This document shows, in pieces, positions 23,839 to 32,332 of a stretch of DNA of 57,158 nucleotides; within the stretch, counting starts at the first letter, position 1; each line of letters opens with the position of its first letter. The stretch spans positions 1 to 57,158 of the forward strand of contig NZMY01000041.1 in NCBI GenBank assembly GCA_002694745.1. Reading direction: 5' to 3'. This stretch comes from Croceicoccus sp. (lineage in GTDB: Bacteria > Pseudomonadota > Alphaproteobacteria > Sphingomonadales > Sphingomonadaceae). A program made the translations under genes and the position numbers. Below the pieces are notes generated by a model that saw nothing but the letters and a program-made list of their open reading frames with translations, was not told the origin of the DNA and ran no database searches.

Positions 23839-24354
23839 TTACGGGTATTTCACCGCCACCCGCGTGGCGAGGCCAGGGCGCGAGACGCGCACGGCGGTTT
23901 CCTTCCAACTGGGGCGGCGGATGCGTTCCATGCTGGGATTGTTCGAAAAGCCGCCGCCTTCGGTCGGACTCATCTTCAGGAAGTTGAAGTTGAGTTTCTT
24001 GTCCATGTCCTCGTCATGATAGACGAAGAAGGCATAGGTGCCGTTCTCGGGCAGCTTCATGCAGATGCGCTGGTTGCCGGGCTTGGCGGGCACGCGGATG
24101 ACATCCATCGAACCGCCGCTGGCAAGGAACTCGTCCGCGTCGTTGTAGATCTTGACCGTCAGCCAGCCCTTGGCGTTGCGCATGCCCTGCGCTTCCAGAA
24201 AGACCCAGCTGTCGCCGCTGGTGTCGCCCACGCAGCCTGCCGGGGCCGCCATGGCGGGGGCGGGCAGCATGGCCGCCGCGCCGACGCCAAGCGCGCCAAT
24301 CACGCTGGCGGCGCGCAGGCGCAGGGGACGAGGGGTCGGATACGCTTGGGTCAT
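23839..24354 (-). CDS. Secreted DUF2141 protein
   Basis: 171 residues. Signal peptide to about residue 37 (VIGALGVGAAAMLPAPAMAA), then one DUF2141 domain: GWLTVKIYNDADEFL, GTYAFFVYHDEDMDKKLN and the GGGFSNNP motif. Function of the family is unknown; it is exported to the periplasm or outside. ATG at 24354 is chosen because GGAG lies 10 bp before it; the in-frame ATG at 24363 sits next to that element. It may be in one transcript with the two M20 genes downstream. Confidence 0.8.
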   Translation of the reverse strand: MTQAYPTPRPLRLRAASVIGALGVGAAAMLPAPAMAAPAGCVGDTSGDSWVFLEAQGMRNAKGWLTVKIYNDADEFLASGGSMDVIRVPAKPGNQRICMKLPENGTYAFFVYHDEDMDKKLNFNFLKMSPTEGGGFSNNPSMERIRRPSWKETAVRVSRPGLATRVAVKYP

Positions 24355-24500
24355 GCGAAACATGCTCCACTGAAATCGAAAAAGGGGGAAGGCGGCGAGA
24401 TGGACTGCCTTCAGGAATGGTCAAGCCGTGGGGTGTGATTTCGCCGCATATTGATGCCTTATATGCCGCTCAGGCCGTGAATAGCCGCTGAATTGCGCGT

Positions 24501-26267
24501 TTAGCTGCGGGAAGGGTGCGGGTCCGTTTGTTCGGCGATACGCCCGCCTCGCAGGGTGACGATCCGGTCCGCCATGCCGGTCAGCGCACCGCGATGTCCG
24601 ATGATCAGGATTGTGCACTGGCCCTTCAGCGCGGCGATGGCGCGCCCGATTGCCGCATCGTTCTCGGCGTCCAGCGCGCTCGTCGCCTCGTCCAGGATCA
24701 GCAGCGCCGGATCGCTCAGCAGCGCCCTCGCCAGCGCGATGCGCTGCCGCTCTCCGCCCGACAGCCGCCTGCCCGCATCGCCGACGATGGTGTCCAGCCC
24801 TTCCGGCAGATCCAGCACGAAGCGCGCCGAGGCCTTGTCCAGCGCGGCGATCAGATCGGCCTCGGCAGCATCGGGGCGGGCCCACAGCAGGTTCTCGCGG
24901 ATCGAGGCATGGAACAGCACGGGTTCCTGATGCAGATAGGCGGTGACCCGCCGCCATCCGACCAGCGCGGGCCCCTCCAGCCTTTGCCCGTCAATCGAGA
25001 GCCCGCCCGTGTCGGGCGCGAACATCGCGCCGAACAGATCGGCCAAGGTGCTCTTGCCCGCGCCCGAGGGGCCGACCAGCGCGGTCATCGAACCGGCGGG
25101 CAGGGTCAGCGAAACGTCGTCCAGCGCGGGCCGGTCGCGTCCGGCGTGGCGCACGGTCGCCTGTTCGACCGCGATCTCGCGCACGGGGCGCGGGGCAGCT
25201 TCCGCCGGCCATTCGGGCTCCCTCGCCGCATCCGCCTCTGCCACCAGATGTTCGGCGCGTTCGATGGCGGGCAGCGCGTGGGACCAATGCTGAAGCCCGG
25301 TCTGCAGCGTGTCGAGCAGCGGAACCGAGCGTGCGAACAGCGCGACCAGCGGCAGCAGCACGGCCAGCGGCGTGCCCTGTGCCTGCGCGACATAGACGAC
25401 CAGCGCCATCACCACCGCCCCGCCGACCAGCAGCAGCGCGCGGCTGCCCGCGGTGGTGCCGATCATCGCAAGCTGCGCGCGGCGCAGGGCAAAGACATTG
25501 CGGGTGAGGCGCGAGGCCGCCGCCGATTCGCGGCCATGCGACTTGATCAGCCGCAGTGCGCCCAAAGCCTCCTGCGCCTCGCCCTGCAGGCTGCCGATCT
25601 CTCGCACCACGTCGCCGCCTAGCGCCCGCGCGCGGCGGCGAAAGCGCGTGAACAGCGCCATCACCACCAGCCCGCCCGCCGCGCCCGCCAGCGCGGTCAG
25701 TGGCGACAGCGCAAAGGCCGCCGCCCACACCACTGCCAGCGTCACAAGGCTGGTCGCCAGCATCAGCAGGCGAAAGATCCCGTCGCCGATGGTATCGACC
25801 AGCTGCACCAGCAGGCTGATATTGTCCGATTGCCGCATCGCCGACAAATGACGCCAGCTCGCCGCCAGCAGCGCGCGATAGATACGGCTGCGCCAGTCGT
25901 CGACCACGGCATACTGGCTGCGCGTCTGTGCCAGCGCGAGCCGGTAGTTCAGCACCGCCCGCGCCGCCACCAGCGCCACGAACAGCACCAGCAATCCGCC
26001 GAGTCCCAGCCGGTCGACGAGAAGGCCCGATGCGCCAGCCACCCAGTCCGGCATTCCAGCCGCCAGCTGCCCGCCCGGGACACCGCCGCCCGCCAGTGCG
26101 CCGCCGGACAGGACCGCCAGCATCGGCACCAGCATCAGCAGCCCGACACCCTCGCTCAGCGCCGAGGCCAGCGTCAGCGCGACCAGCCCCGCCATGCGGG
26201 CGGGCGGGATCGAACGCAAAAGGCCGATCGCATAAGGGATCATGGGCGGGATCGTCGGGCGGATCAT
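24501..26267 (-). CDS. ABC exporter, fused membrane and ATPase domains
   Basis: 588 residues, a half-transporter of the MsbA/CydDC type. Six membrane helices in the first about 330 residues, then an ATP-binding domain with Walker A GPSGAGKS (about 398-405), signature LSGGERQR, Walker B LLILDEATSALD and switch histidine IIGHR. It should work as a dimer in the inner membrane. Substrate unknown; neighbours (DUF2141 and rpe) do not help. ATG at 26267 (MIRPTIPPM) is preferred over longer in-frame starts that would lack a clear ribosome site. Divergent from rpe. Confidence 0.86.
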   Translation of the reverse strand: MIRPTIPPMIPYAIGLLRSIPPARMAGLVALTLASALSEGVGLLMLVPMLAVLSGGALAGGGVPGGQLAAGMPDWVAGASGLLVDRLGLGGLLVLFVALVAARAVLNYRLALAQTRSQYAVVDDWRSRIYRALLAASWRHLSAMRQSDNISLLVQLVDTIGDGIFRLLMLATSLVTLAVVWAAAFALSPLTALAGAAGGLVVMALFTRFRRRARALGGDVVREIGSLQGEAQEALGALRLIKSHGRESAAASRLTRNVFALRRAQLAMIGTTAGSRALLLVGGAVVMALVVYVAQAQGTPLAVLLPLVALFARSVPLLDTLQTGLQHWSHALPAIERAEHLVAEADAAREPEWPAEAAPRPVREIAVEQATVRHAGRDRPALDDVSLTLPAGSMTALVGPSGAGKSTLADLFGAMFAPDTGGLSIDGQRLEGPALVGWRRVTAYLHQEPVLFHASIRENLLWARPDAAEADLIAALDKASARFVLDLPEGLDTIVGDAGRRLSGGERQRIALARALLSDPALLILDEATSALDAENDAAIGRAIAALKGQCTILIIGHRGALTGMADRIVTLRGGRIAEQTDPHPSRS

Positions 26268-26432
26268 CGCGCCTGTCCTAACCGGATTTGCGATGCTTGG
26301 CACGGGTGGTCGCGCTTTCCCACCGGCTCGGCCACCAGAACTGTCTCCATAAGGGACGAACCGGGGCGACCGTGTGGACAAAACAGGCTATCTTGCTTGT
26401 GACGCTTCGGCCCGGTGGACTAATCAGCTTGC

Positions 26433-27095
26433 ATGCCCAAACCGCTCATCTCCCCGTCCATCCTGTCCGCCGATTTCGCCCGGCTGGGAGAGGAAGTCCG
26501 CGCCATTGACGAGGCGGGGGCCGACTGGATCCATGTCGACGTGATGGACGGCCATTTCGTGCCCAACATCACCATCGGTCCCGCCGTGGTAAAGGCGCTG
26601 CGCCCGCATTCGGACAAGGTCTTCGATGTCCACCTGATGATCAGCCCGGTCGACCAGTATCTGCAGGATTTCGCCGATGCGGGGGCCGACATCATCACCG
26701 TCCATCCAGAGGCGGGGCCGCATGTCCACCGCACGGTGCAGGCGATCAAGGGGCTGGGCAAGCAGGCGGGCATCTCGCTCAATCCCGCGACGCCCGCCAA
26801 GATGCTCGATTACCTGATCGACGAGATCGACCTTGTCCTGGTGATGAGCGTCAATCCCGGCTTCGGCGGGCAGAGCTTCATCCATTCCCAATTGAAGAAG
26901 ATCGAGGCGGTGCGCCGCATGATCGAGAAATCGGGCCGCGACATAAGGCTTGAGGTCGATGGCGGGGTGAACGCCGAGACCGCGCGGCTGTGCGTCGATG
27001 CGGGCGCCGACGTGCTGGTCGCGGGCAGCGCCACCTTCAAGGGCGGACCGTCGCAATATGCCGCCAATATCGCGGCCCTGAAGGGTGAGGATTGA
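26433..27095 (+). CDS. rpe: Ribulose-phosphate 3-epimerase
   Basis: 220 residues, full length. Converts D-ribulose 5-phosphate to D-xylulose 5-phosphate in the pentose phosphate pathway; TIM barrel with a metal centre. Family motifs: [25 protein letters not shown] (34-47, catalytic Asp and ligand His), [29 protein letters not shown] and [11 protein letters not shown]. The stop lies just before the heparinase-like gene, an arrangement common in alphaproteobacteria (rpe, heparinase, purH). Confidence 0.95.
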   Translation: MPKPLISPSILSADFARLGEEVRAIDEAGADWIHVDVMDGHFVPNITIGPAVVKALRPHSDKVFDVHLMISPVDQYLQDFADAGADIITVHPEAGPHVHRTVQAIKGLGKQAGISLNPATPAKMLDYLIDEIDLVLVMSVNPGFGGQSFIHSQLKKIEAVRRMIEKSGRDIRLEVDGGVNAETARLCVDAGADVLVAGSATFKGGPSQYAANIAALKGED

Positions 27096-27102
27096 TCCGG
27101 CC

Positions 27103-29028
27103 ATGACGTTTCACCCCTCTCCCTTGCGTGACGGCGCCGAACCGCATTCGGGCGCGGACGGCGTGCGCGGCATTCCGCTGGCGGGTGGCGGCGGCGATGG
27201 CGGCTGGGTCGAGCGCGCGGATGCGGCGGACGGCGGCTTCGCTTCTGCCGGGGCCATGAACGGCGCCGGGCCCATGAATGGCGAAGGCCCACACGCCCCG
27301 CCGCCGCAGTCTGCACCTCACCGCGATGGCGAGCTGGCGCTGGCCGAACTGTCGCCGCCCAGCCTTGGCCCGATCGACCGGACGATGCGCTTTCTCTATG
27401 CGCGCGGCATTTCGGCGCGCAATCTGGTGCGCCCGTTTCACAAACCGTCGAAGATGCGCCTGCTGGCGACGGTCGCCGAACCGCTGCCGGGCGAGCGTCC
27501 GGGCGGCATGGCGCTGCGCGCCGGGCATTTCCTGATCGCGGGCAAACGGCTCAGCGTCGAGAACCTCGACTTCAGTTCGGCCAAGCTGGCCCCGCCGATC
27601 GCGCGGGCGATCCACGGCTTTACATGGCTGCCCGATCTGGAAGCGGCCGGGACACGCGACAAGGTCGCCCCCGTGGCCGAGGACATATTGCGCCGCTGGA
27701 TGCTGGCCAATCCGGTGATCGGCGAGGGGCCGGCATGGCAGACGGGCGTGGCCGGACAGCGCCTGCTGATCTGGCTGGTGCATGCGCCGCTGATCCTGTC
27801 GGGCAGCGACCGGGCGTTCCGCGCCGCGCTGCTGCGGCACATGTCCGAAACCGCGCTCTGGCTCGACAAGCAGGCGCGCCGCCGGAATAGTCCGCAGGAC
27901 GCGATCGCGGCATGGACCGCGGTGACCGCCGCGGGCCTGCTGATGCCCGATGGCAAGCCGCGCCGCCTGTATGGCGAGGCCGGGCTGATCGCCACCTTGG
28001 GCGACGCGGTGGGCGAGGATGGCGGCATGCTGTCGCGCAGCCCCGACGACCAGATCGCCGCGATCGGCGCGCTGCTGCGCCTTGTCGCCTGCTATCGCGC
28101 GTGCCGCCGCGAACCGCCGATCCAGATCGAAACGATGCTGCGGCTGATGACGCCGCCTCTGCTGGCGCTGGCGCATGCCGACGGATCGCTGGGTAGCTGG
28201 CAAGGCTGTGCGCCGATTTCCGCGCATCGCCTGATGATGCTGTGCGAGGCGGCTGATCCGCATGCGCGTCCCTTGCGTGAGGCGGGGCACTGGGGCTTTC
28301 AGCGGCTGGCCGCGAAACAGGCGGTGCTGCAATTCGACGCCGCGCCGCCGCCTTCGGGTCGCGAGGCGCATGGCGGCTGCGCATCGACGCTGGCCATCGA
28401 ATTCAGCCATGGGGCGGAGCGTATCTTCGTCAATTGCGGCGGCGCATCGATGGCGGGCGGGGCGGTGCCGCGCCGGATCGAGGAAGGGCTGCGCAGTACC
28501 GCGGCGCACAGCACGCTGACGCTGGGCGATAGCGATTCGACCGCGGTCGAGGCCGACGGACGGCTGGGCGGCGGGGTCAAGACCGTCACCTTCGACCGCG
28601 AACGGGCCAAGGGCGCAAGCATCATGATTGCCAGCCACGACGGCTATGTCGCGCGGCACGGGCTCTATCACGAACGGCGGCTGGCGCTGGCCGACGACGG
28701 GGCGATCCTGGAAGGACAGGACGCGCTGATGCCGCGCGGCAAGCGGGCACGGCGCGGCAGCCATAATTTCGCGATCCGCTTTCACCTTGGCGCCAATGTC
28801 GCCGCCGACCATCTGGTAAAGACCGAGGATGGCGGCAGCGGCGCGATGCTGGCGCTGCCCGACGGCAGTTTCTGGCAGTTCCGCGTGGACGAGCCCGGCC
28901 TTGCGATAGAGGAAAGCCTGTGGGTCGACGGCGGCGGACAGCCGCGCCAGACGCTGCAGCTGGTCGTCACCGGCGATGTCGGGCGTGAAGGCGACATGGT
29001 GCACTGGTCGCTGCGCAAGATGGGCTGA
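27103..29028 (+). CDS. Heparinase II/III family protein
   Basis: About 641 residues. The first about 85 are Gly/Ala/Pro-rich and look disordered. The alpha-toroid region follows (about 90-400; RFLYARGISARNL, GFTWLPDL, AWQTGVAGQRLLIWL, SPDDQIAAIGALLRLVACY), then a beta-sandwich heparinase II/III C-terminal domain (LAIEFSHGAERIFVNCGG, AHSTLTLGDSDS, HDGYVARHGLYHERRL). The family includes polysaccharide lyases, but cytosolic or envelope members next to purH are uncharacterised. I see no clear signal peptide. ATG at 27103 is chosen; a GTG at 27085 is possible. It probably belongs to an rpe-heparinase-purH unit. Confidence 0.8.
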   Translation: MTFHPSPLRDGAEPHSGADGVRGIPLAGGGGDGGWVERADAADGGFASAGAMNGAGPMNGEGPHAPPPQSAPHRDGELALAELSPPSLGPIDRTMRFLYARGISARNLVRPFHKPSKMRLLATVAEPLPGERPGGMALRAGHFLIAGKRLSVENLDFSSAKLAPPIARAIHGFTWLPDLEAAGTRDKVAPVAEDILRRWMLANPVIGEGPAWQTGVAGQRLLIWLVHAPLILSGSDRAFRAALLRHMSETALWLDKQARRRNSPQDAIAAWTAVTAAGLLMPDGKPRRLYGEAGLIATLGDAVGEDGGMLSRSPDDQIAAIGALLRLVACYRACRREPPIQIETMLRLMTPPLLALAHADGSLGSWQGCAPISAHRLMMLCEAADPHARPLREAGHWGFQRLAAKQAVLQFDAAPPPSGREAHGGCASTLAIEFSHGAERIFVNCGGASMAGGAVPRRIEEGLRSTAAHSTLTLGDSDSTAVEADGRLGGGVKTVTFDRERAKGASIMIASHDGYVARHGLYHERRLALADDGAILEGQDALMPRGKRARRGSHNFAIRFHLGANVAADHLVKTEDGGSGAMLALPDGSFWQFRVDEPGLAIEESLWVDGGGQPRQTLQLVVTGDVGREGDMVHWSLRKMG

Positions 29029-29150
29029 CCGCCGCCGCCGGGCAAAACGCGGCATCCGGGGGTTATCGCCGGGTTGATGAATGGCGCTTGCGGGCCTAAG
29101 CGCACGCGCACAATTGGCGCATGCGCGCCGCTGCCACGAAAGCCCGATCC

Positions 29151-30743
29151 ATGGAAAACCCCGTCCCCGTTCGCCGCGCCCTGCTGTCCGTTTCGGACAA
29201 GACCGGCCTCGCCGATCTTGGCAAGGCGCTGGCCGCGCGCGATGTCGAGCTGGTTTCGACCGGCGGCACGGCCAAGGCGCTGCGCGAGGCGGGGCTGACG
29301 GTGAAGGACATCTCGGACCTCACCGGCTTTCCCGAAATGATGGATGGCCGCGTCAAGACATTGCACCCCAAGGTCCACGGCGGGCTGCTGGCGGTGCGCG
29401 ACGATCCGGCGCATGCGCAGGCGATGGAAGAGCACGATATCGGCGCGATCGATCTCGTCGTCGTCAATCTCTATCCCTTCGTGGAAACCGTGGCCAAGGG
29501 GTCCGACCGCGACGAGATCATCGAGAATATTGACATCGGCGGCCCCTCGATGGTGCGTTCCGCGGCGAAGAACCATGCCTATGTGTCGATCGTCACCGAT
29601 CCCGACGACTATGCCGCGCTCATTACCGAGCTGGATGCGGGCGAGGGCAGCACCGGCTATGCGTTTCGCAAGATGCTGGCGGCCAAGGCCTATGCCGCGA
29701 CGGCGGCCTACGATTCGGCGATCAGCCAGTGGTTCGCCTATTCGGACCAGCAGCTGAAGTTCCCCCCGCGCCGGACCATGGCCTCAAAGCTGGTGACGAC
29801 CCTGCGCTATGGCGAGAATCCGCATCAGGAAGCCGCGCTCTACGTGCCCGAAGGCCCGCACGCCGTCGGCCTGCCGCAGGCCGAGCAGCTGCAGGGCAAG
29901 GAACTGTCCTACAATAATTACAATGACGCCAATGCCGCGCTGGAACTGGTCGCCGAATTCGCGGACGGCCCGCCGACCGTGGTGATCGTCAAGCACGCCA
30001 ACCCCTGCGGCGTCGCGGTCGGCGAAAATTTGGCCGAGGCGTGGGACAAGGCGCTGGCCTGCGATTCGGTGTCGGCATTCGGCGGCATCGTCGCGGTGAA
30101 CCGCCCGCTCGACGGCGCGACGGCGGAAAAGATCGCGCAGATCTTTACCGAGGTCGTGGTCGCCCCCGGCGCGGACGAAGCGGCACGCGCGATCTTTGCC
30201 CGCAAGAAAAACCTGCGCCTGCTGATCGTGCCTGCGCTGCCCGACCCGCGCCGCCGCGGCATATCGCAGGTGGTGATCGCGGGCGGATTGCTGGTGCAGG
30301 ACCGCGATTTCGCCCATGTCGATCCGCAGGAGTTGAAGGTCGTGACCAGGCGCGAGCCGACCGATCAGGAACTCAAGGACTGCCTGTTCGCCTGGACCGT
30401 CGCGCGCCACGTCAAGTCGAACGCCATCGTCTATGTGAAGGACGGGCAGACCGCAGGGATCGGCGCAGGCCAGATGAACCGCCGCGATTCGGCGCGCATC
30501 GCCGCGGTCAAGGCGAAGGAAGCCGCCGACATCTATGGCTGGAACGAGCCGATGACCGTCGGCAGCGCGGTCGCGTCGGACGCGTTCTTCCCCTTTGCCG
30601 ACGGCTTGCTGTCCGCGGCCGAGGCAGGCGCCACGGCGGTGATACAGCCGGGCGGATCGATTCGCGACGACGAGGTAATTGCTGCCGCGGACAAGGCCGG
30701 ACTGGCGATGGTGTTCACCGGGATGCGCCATTTTCGCCATTGA
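29151..30743 (+). CDS. purH: Bifunctional AICAR transformylase / IMP cyclohydrolase
   Basis: 530 residues, usual length. Catalyses the last two steps of IMP synthesis. The N-terminal cyclohydrolase domain has [40 protein letters not shown] and NLYPF. The transformylase domain has [36 protein letters not shown] and [11 protein letters not shown] at 29151 is preferred ([12 protein letters not shown]); the ATG at 29121 would add ten residues. A terminator-like hairpin follows at 30777-30811. Confidence 0.95.
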   Translation: MENPVPVRRALLSVSDKTGLADLGKALAARDVELVSTGGTAKALREAGLTVKDISDLTGFPEMMDGRVKTLHPKVHGGLLAVRDDPAHAQAMEEHDIGAIDLVVVNLYPFVETVAKGSDRDEIIENIDIGGPSMVRSAAKNHAYVSIVTDPDDYAALITELDAGEGSTGYAFRKMLAAKAYAATAAYDSAISQWFAYSDQQLKFPPRRTMASKLVTTLRYGENPHQEAALYVPEGPHAVGLPQAEQLQGKELSYNNYNDANAALELVAEFADGPPTVVIVKHANPCGVAVGENLAEAWDKALACDSVSAFGGIVAVNRPLDGATAEKIAQIFTEVVVAPGADEAARAIFARKKNLRLLIVPALPDPRRRGISQVVIAGGLLVQDRDFAHVDPQELKVVTRREPTDQELKDCLFAWTVARHVKSNAIVYVKDGQTAGIGAGQMNRRDSARIAAVKAKEAADIYGWNEPMTVGSAVASDAFFPFADGLLSAAEAGATAVIQPGGSIRDDEVIAAADKAGLAMVFTGMRHFRH

Positions 30744-30776
30744 TCGATCCGATCGGGCGATTGGTCGATCCGAAGA

Positions 30777-30811
30777 TGAACGGCGCACGACGGCGTCGTT
30801 CACGCTTTTTT
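30777..30811 (+). terminator. Terminator after purH
   Basis: TGAACG (30777-30782) pairs with CGTTCA (30797-30802), with further GC pairing in the loop. TTTTTT follows at 30806-30811. Good Rho-independent candidate 33 bp after the purH stop. Confidence 0.65.
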
Positions 30812-30868
30812 CAGCGCCATTCCGGTAGAACCGGTAACCATATTGAAGTTCGAAACGAAAGCAGCACC

Positions 30869-31009
30869 ATGAGCATTCTGGCATCCGTCCTGCGCGACCG
30901 CGCCCTGATCCGCAATCTGTCGATCGGCTTTGCCATCGGCACGGCGGGCCTGTTTGCTGCCACCGGCTTCCCCATCGCTTCGGACGCCATTGCCGCCGTT
31001 TTCGTGTAA
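30869..31009 (+). CDS. 46-residue small membrane protein
   Basis: 46 residues: MSILASVLRDRALIRNLSIG, then a hydrophobic segment (IGFAIGTAGLFAATGFPIA). It starts after the purH terminator and ends 9 bp before msrA, so it may lead the msrA transcript. No family recognised. Support is codon use, position and membrane-like composition; no strong ribosome site is visible. Confidence 0.5.
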   Translation: MSILASVLRDRALIRNLSIGFAIGTAGLFAATGFPIASDAIAAVFV

Positions 31010-31018
31010 GAAGGGCGA

Positions 31019-31693
31019 ATGATCTTTCGCGCCTCTACCATCGTTTTCGCAGCTGCCCTGCTGGCAAGCTGCCAGAATCCCGCCTTTGCTGAGGAACCCG
31101 TCCGGACGCCTGCCGCCAAGCTGCAGGCCAAGGAAACGGGCGGCCTGCGCACCGCGATCTTCGCGGGCGGATGCTTCTGGGGTGTCGAGGCGGTGTTCAG
31201 CCATGTCGACGGCGTGACCAGCGCCGTGTCCGGCTATCATGGCGGGACCAAGGCCGATGCGGACTATCGCAAGGTCAGCGCCGGTCTGACCGATCATGCC
31301 GAGGCGGTGAAGATCACTTACGATCCTTCCAAGGTTCGCTATGACGAATTGCTGCGCATCTTCTTTGGCGTTGTCGCCGACCCGACATTGGTGAACCGGC
31401 AGGGCCCCGACACAGGCCGCCAGTATCGCAGCGCCATCGTCCCCACCACGCCGGTCCAGGAAAAGGTCGCCCGCGCCTATATCGCGCAGCTTGGCGATGC
31501 CGGTCTGTGGGACAAGCCGATCGCGACGAGGATCGAGGCGGAAAAGCGCTTTTATGCTGCCGAGACATATCATCAGGACTTTGCGCTGAAGAATCCGCGC
31601 CACCCCTATATCCTGCGCTGGGACGCGCCCAAGGTGAAGGCGTTGCAGGCCATCTTCCCGGACGATTACCGCGCCTCTTTCAAACGGGGCTGA
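31019..31693 (+). CDS. msrA: Periplasmic lipoprotein peptide-methionine (S)-S-oxide reductase
   Basis: 224 residues. Repairs S-sulfoxide methionines. A lipoprotein signal is visible (AAALLASC, lipid Cys about 18), so the enzyme is anchored in the envelope. Catalytic motif GGCFWGVEAVF (Cys about 52), then VSGYHGGTKADADYRKVSAG, HAEAVKITYDPSKV, RQGPDTGRQYRSAI and YHQDF, all typical for MsrA. AAGGGCG directly precedes the ATG. A likely periplasmic MsrB is encoded at 43570-44061. Confidence 0.92.
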   Translation: MIFRASTIVFAAALLASCQNPAFAEEPVRTPAAKLQAKETGGLRTAIFAGGCFWGVEAVFSHVDGVTSAVSGYHGGTKADADYRKVSAGLTDHAEAVKITYDPSKVRYDELLRIFFGVVADPTLVNRQGPDTGRQYRSAIVPTTPVQEKVARAYIAQLGDAGLWDKPIATRIEAEKRFYAAETYHQDFALKNPRHPYILRWDAPKVKALQAIFPDDYRASFKRG

Positions 31694-31767
31694 AGTCAGG
31701 CCCAGGATGGGTCGATACGACGGGGCGCTTGCCACGCGGCCCCCGGCCCCATATCTCCGTCGGCGAC

Positions 31768-32286
31768 ATGACGCAGGCTGATCCCGCAATCGAAGACCAT
31801 TCGAAACACGACCACGAGGAACACTCGGGCCAGTCGCTGTTGTCCGCCGCGCGCGATGCATTGACCGATGCGGGCGAGCAATGGACCGACATGCGTAGTG
31901 CCGTTTTCGGCCAGCTGATGAAAAGCGCCGCGCCCGTATCCGCCTATGACATTGCCGAGGACCTGACCCGCGAGCGCGAAAAGCGTGTCGCGCCCAACAG
32001 CGTCTATCGCATCCTCGACCTGTTCGTGCGGACCAATCTGGCCAACCGGATCGAAAGCGCGAACGCCTATCTCGTCAATCGCCATCCCGGCTGCCGCCAT
32101 GACTGCATCTTCGTGATCTGCGATCATTGCGGGCGCGCCGACCATATCGACGACGACCGCCTGACCGACGGATTGCGCGAAGCGGCGGCTTCCGCAGGTT
32201 TCGGATCGCTACGCACGGTGGTCGAATTGCGCGGAACCTGCGCCGAATGTGCCGCCAAGGGTCTGGGCGACGCGGAAGGCGATTAG
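31768..32286 (+). CDS. zur: Fur-family metalloregulator, Zur-like
   Basis: 172 residues. Winged-helix repressor for zinc homeostasis, judged from a Zur-like layout: His-rich start (EDHSKHDHEEH), DNA-binding domain (TDMRSAVFGQLMKSAAPVSA, RVAPNSVYRILDLF), then the dimer and metal domain with CDHCG and CAEC cysteine pairs and the HPGCRHDCIFVICD segment. ATG at 31768 is chosen, as the frame upstream is antisense or overlaps msrA. Assignment as Zur rather than Fur rests on sequence feel; a target gene is not visible. Convergent with the membrane protein gene at 32325-34100. Confidence 0.78.
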   Translation: MTQADPAIEDHSKHDHEEHSGQSLLSAARDALTDAGEQWTDMRSAVFGQLMKSAAPVSAYDIAEDLTREREKRVAPNSVYRILDLFVRTNLANRIESANAYLVNRHPGCRHDCIFVICDHCGRADHIDDDRLTDGLREAAASAGFGSLRTVVELRGTCAECAAKGLGDAEGD

Positions 32287-32332
32287 CCGAACTGAACTGG
32301 CCGAACTGGGCTAGCCGAACTGAGCTAGCCGA
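32284..32332. repeat. 14-bp tandem repeat between convergent genes
   Basis: About 3.5 imperfect copies of TAGCCGAACTGAAC, starting at the zur stop codon (32284) and running through the end of the convergent gene (its stop is at 32325-32327). Units start at 32284, 32298, 32312 and 32326. Likely a slippage product; may vary between strains. Confidence 0.75.

Noticed and set aside
27037-29055. Minus-strand 672-codon open frame opposite the heparinase-like gene
   Set aside because: Shadow frame: low-complexity Arg/Ala/His protein without domains; plus strand shows heparinase segments.
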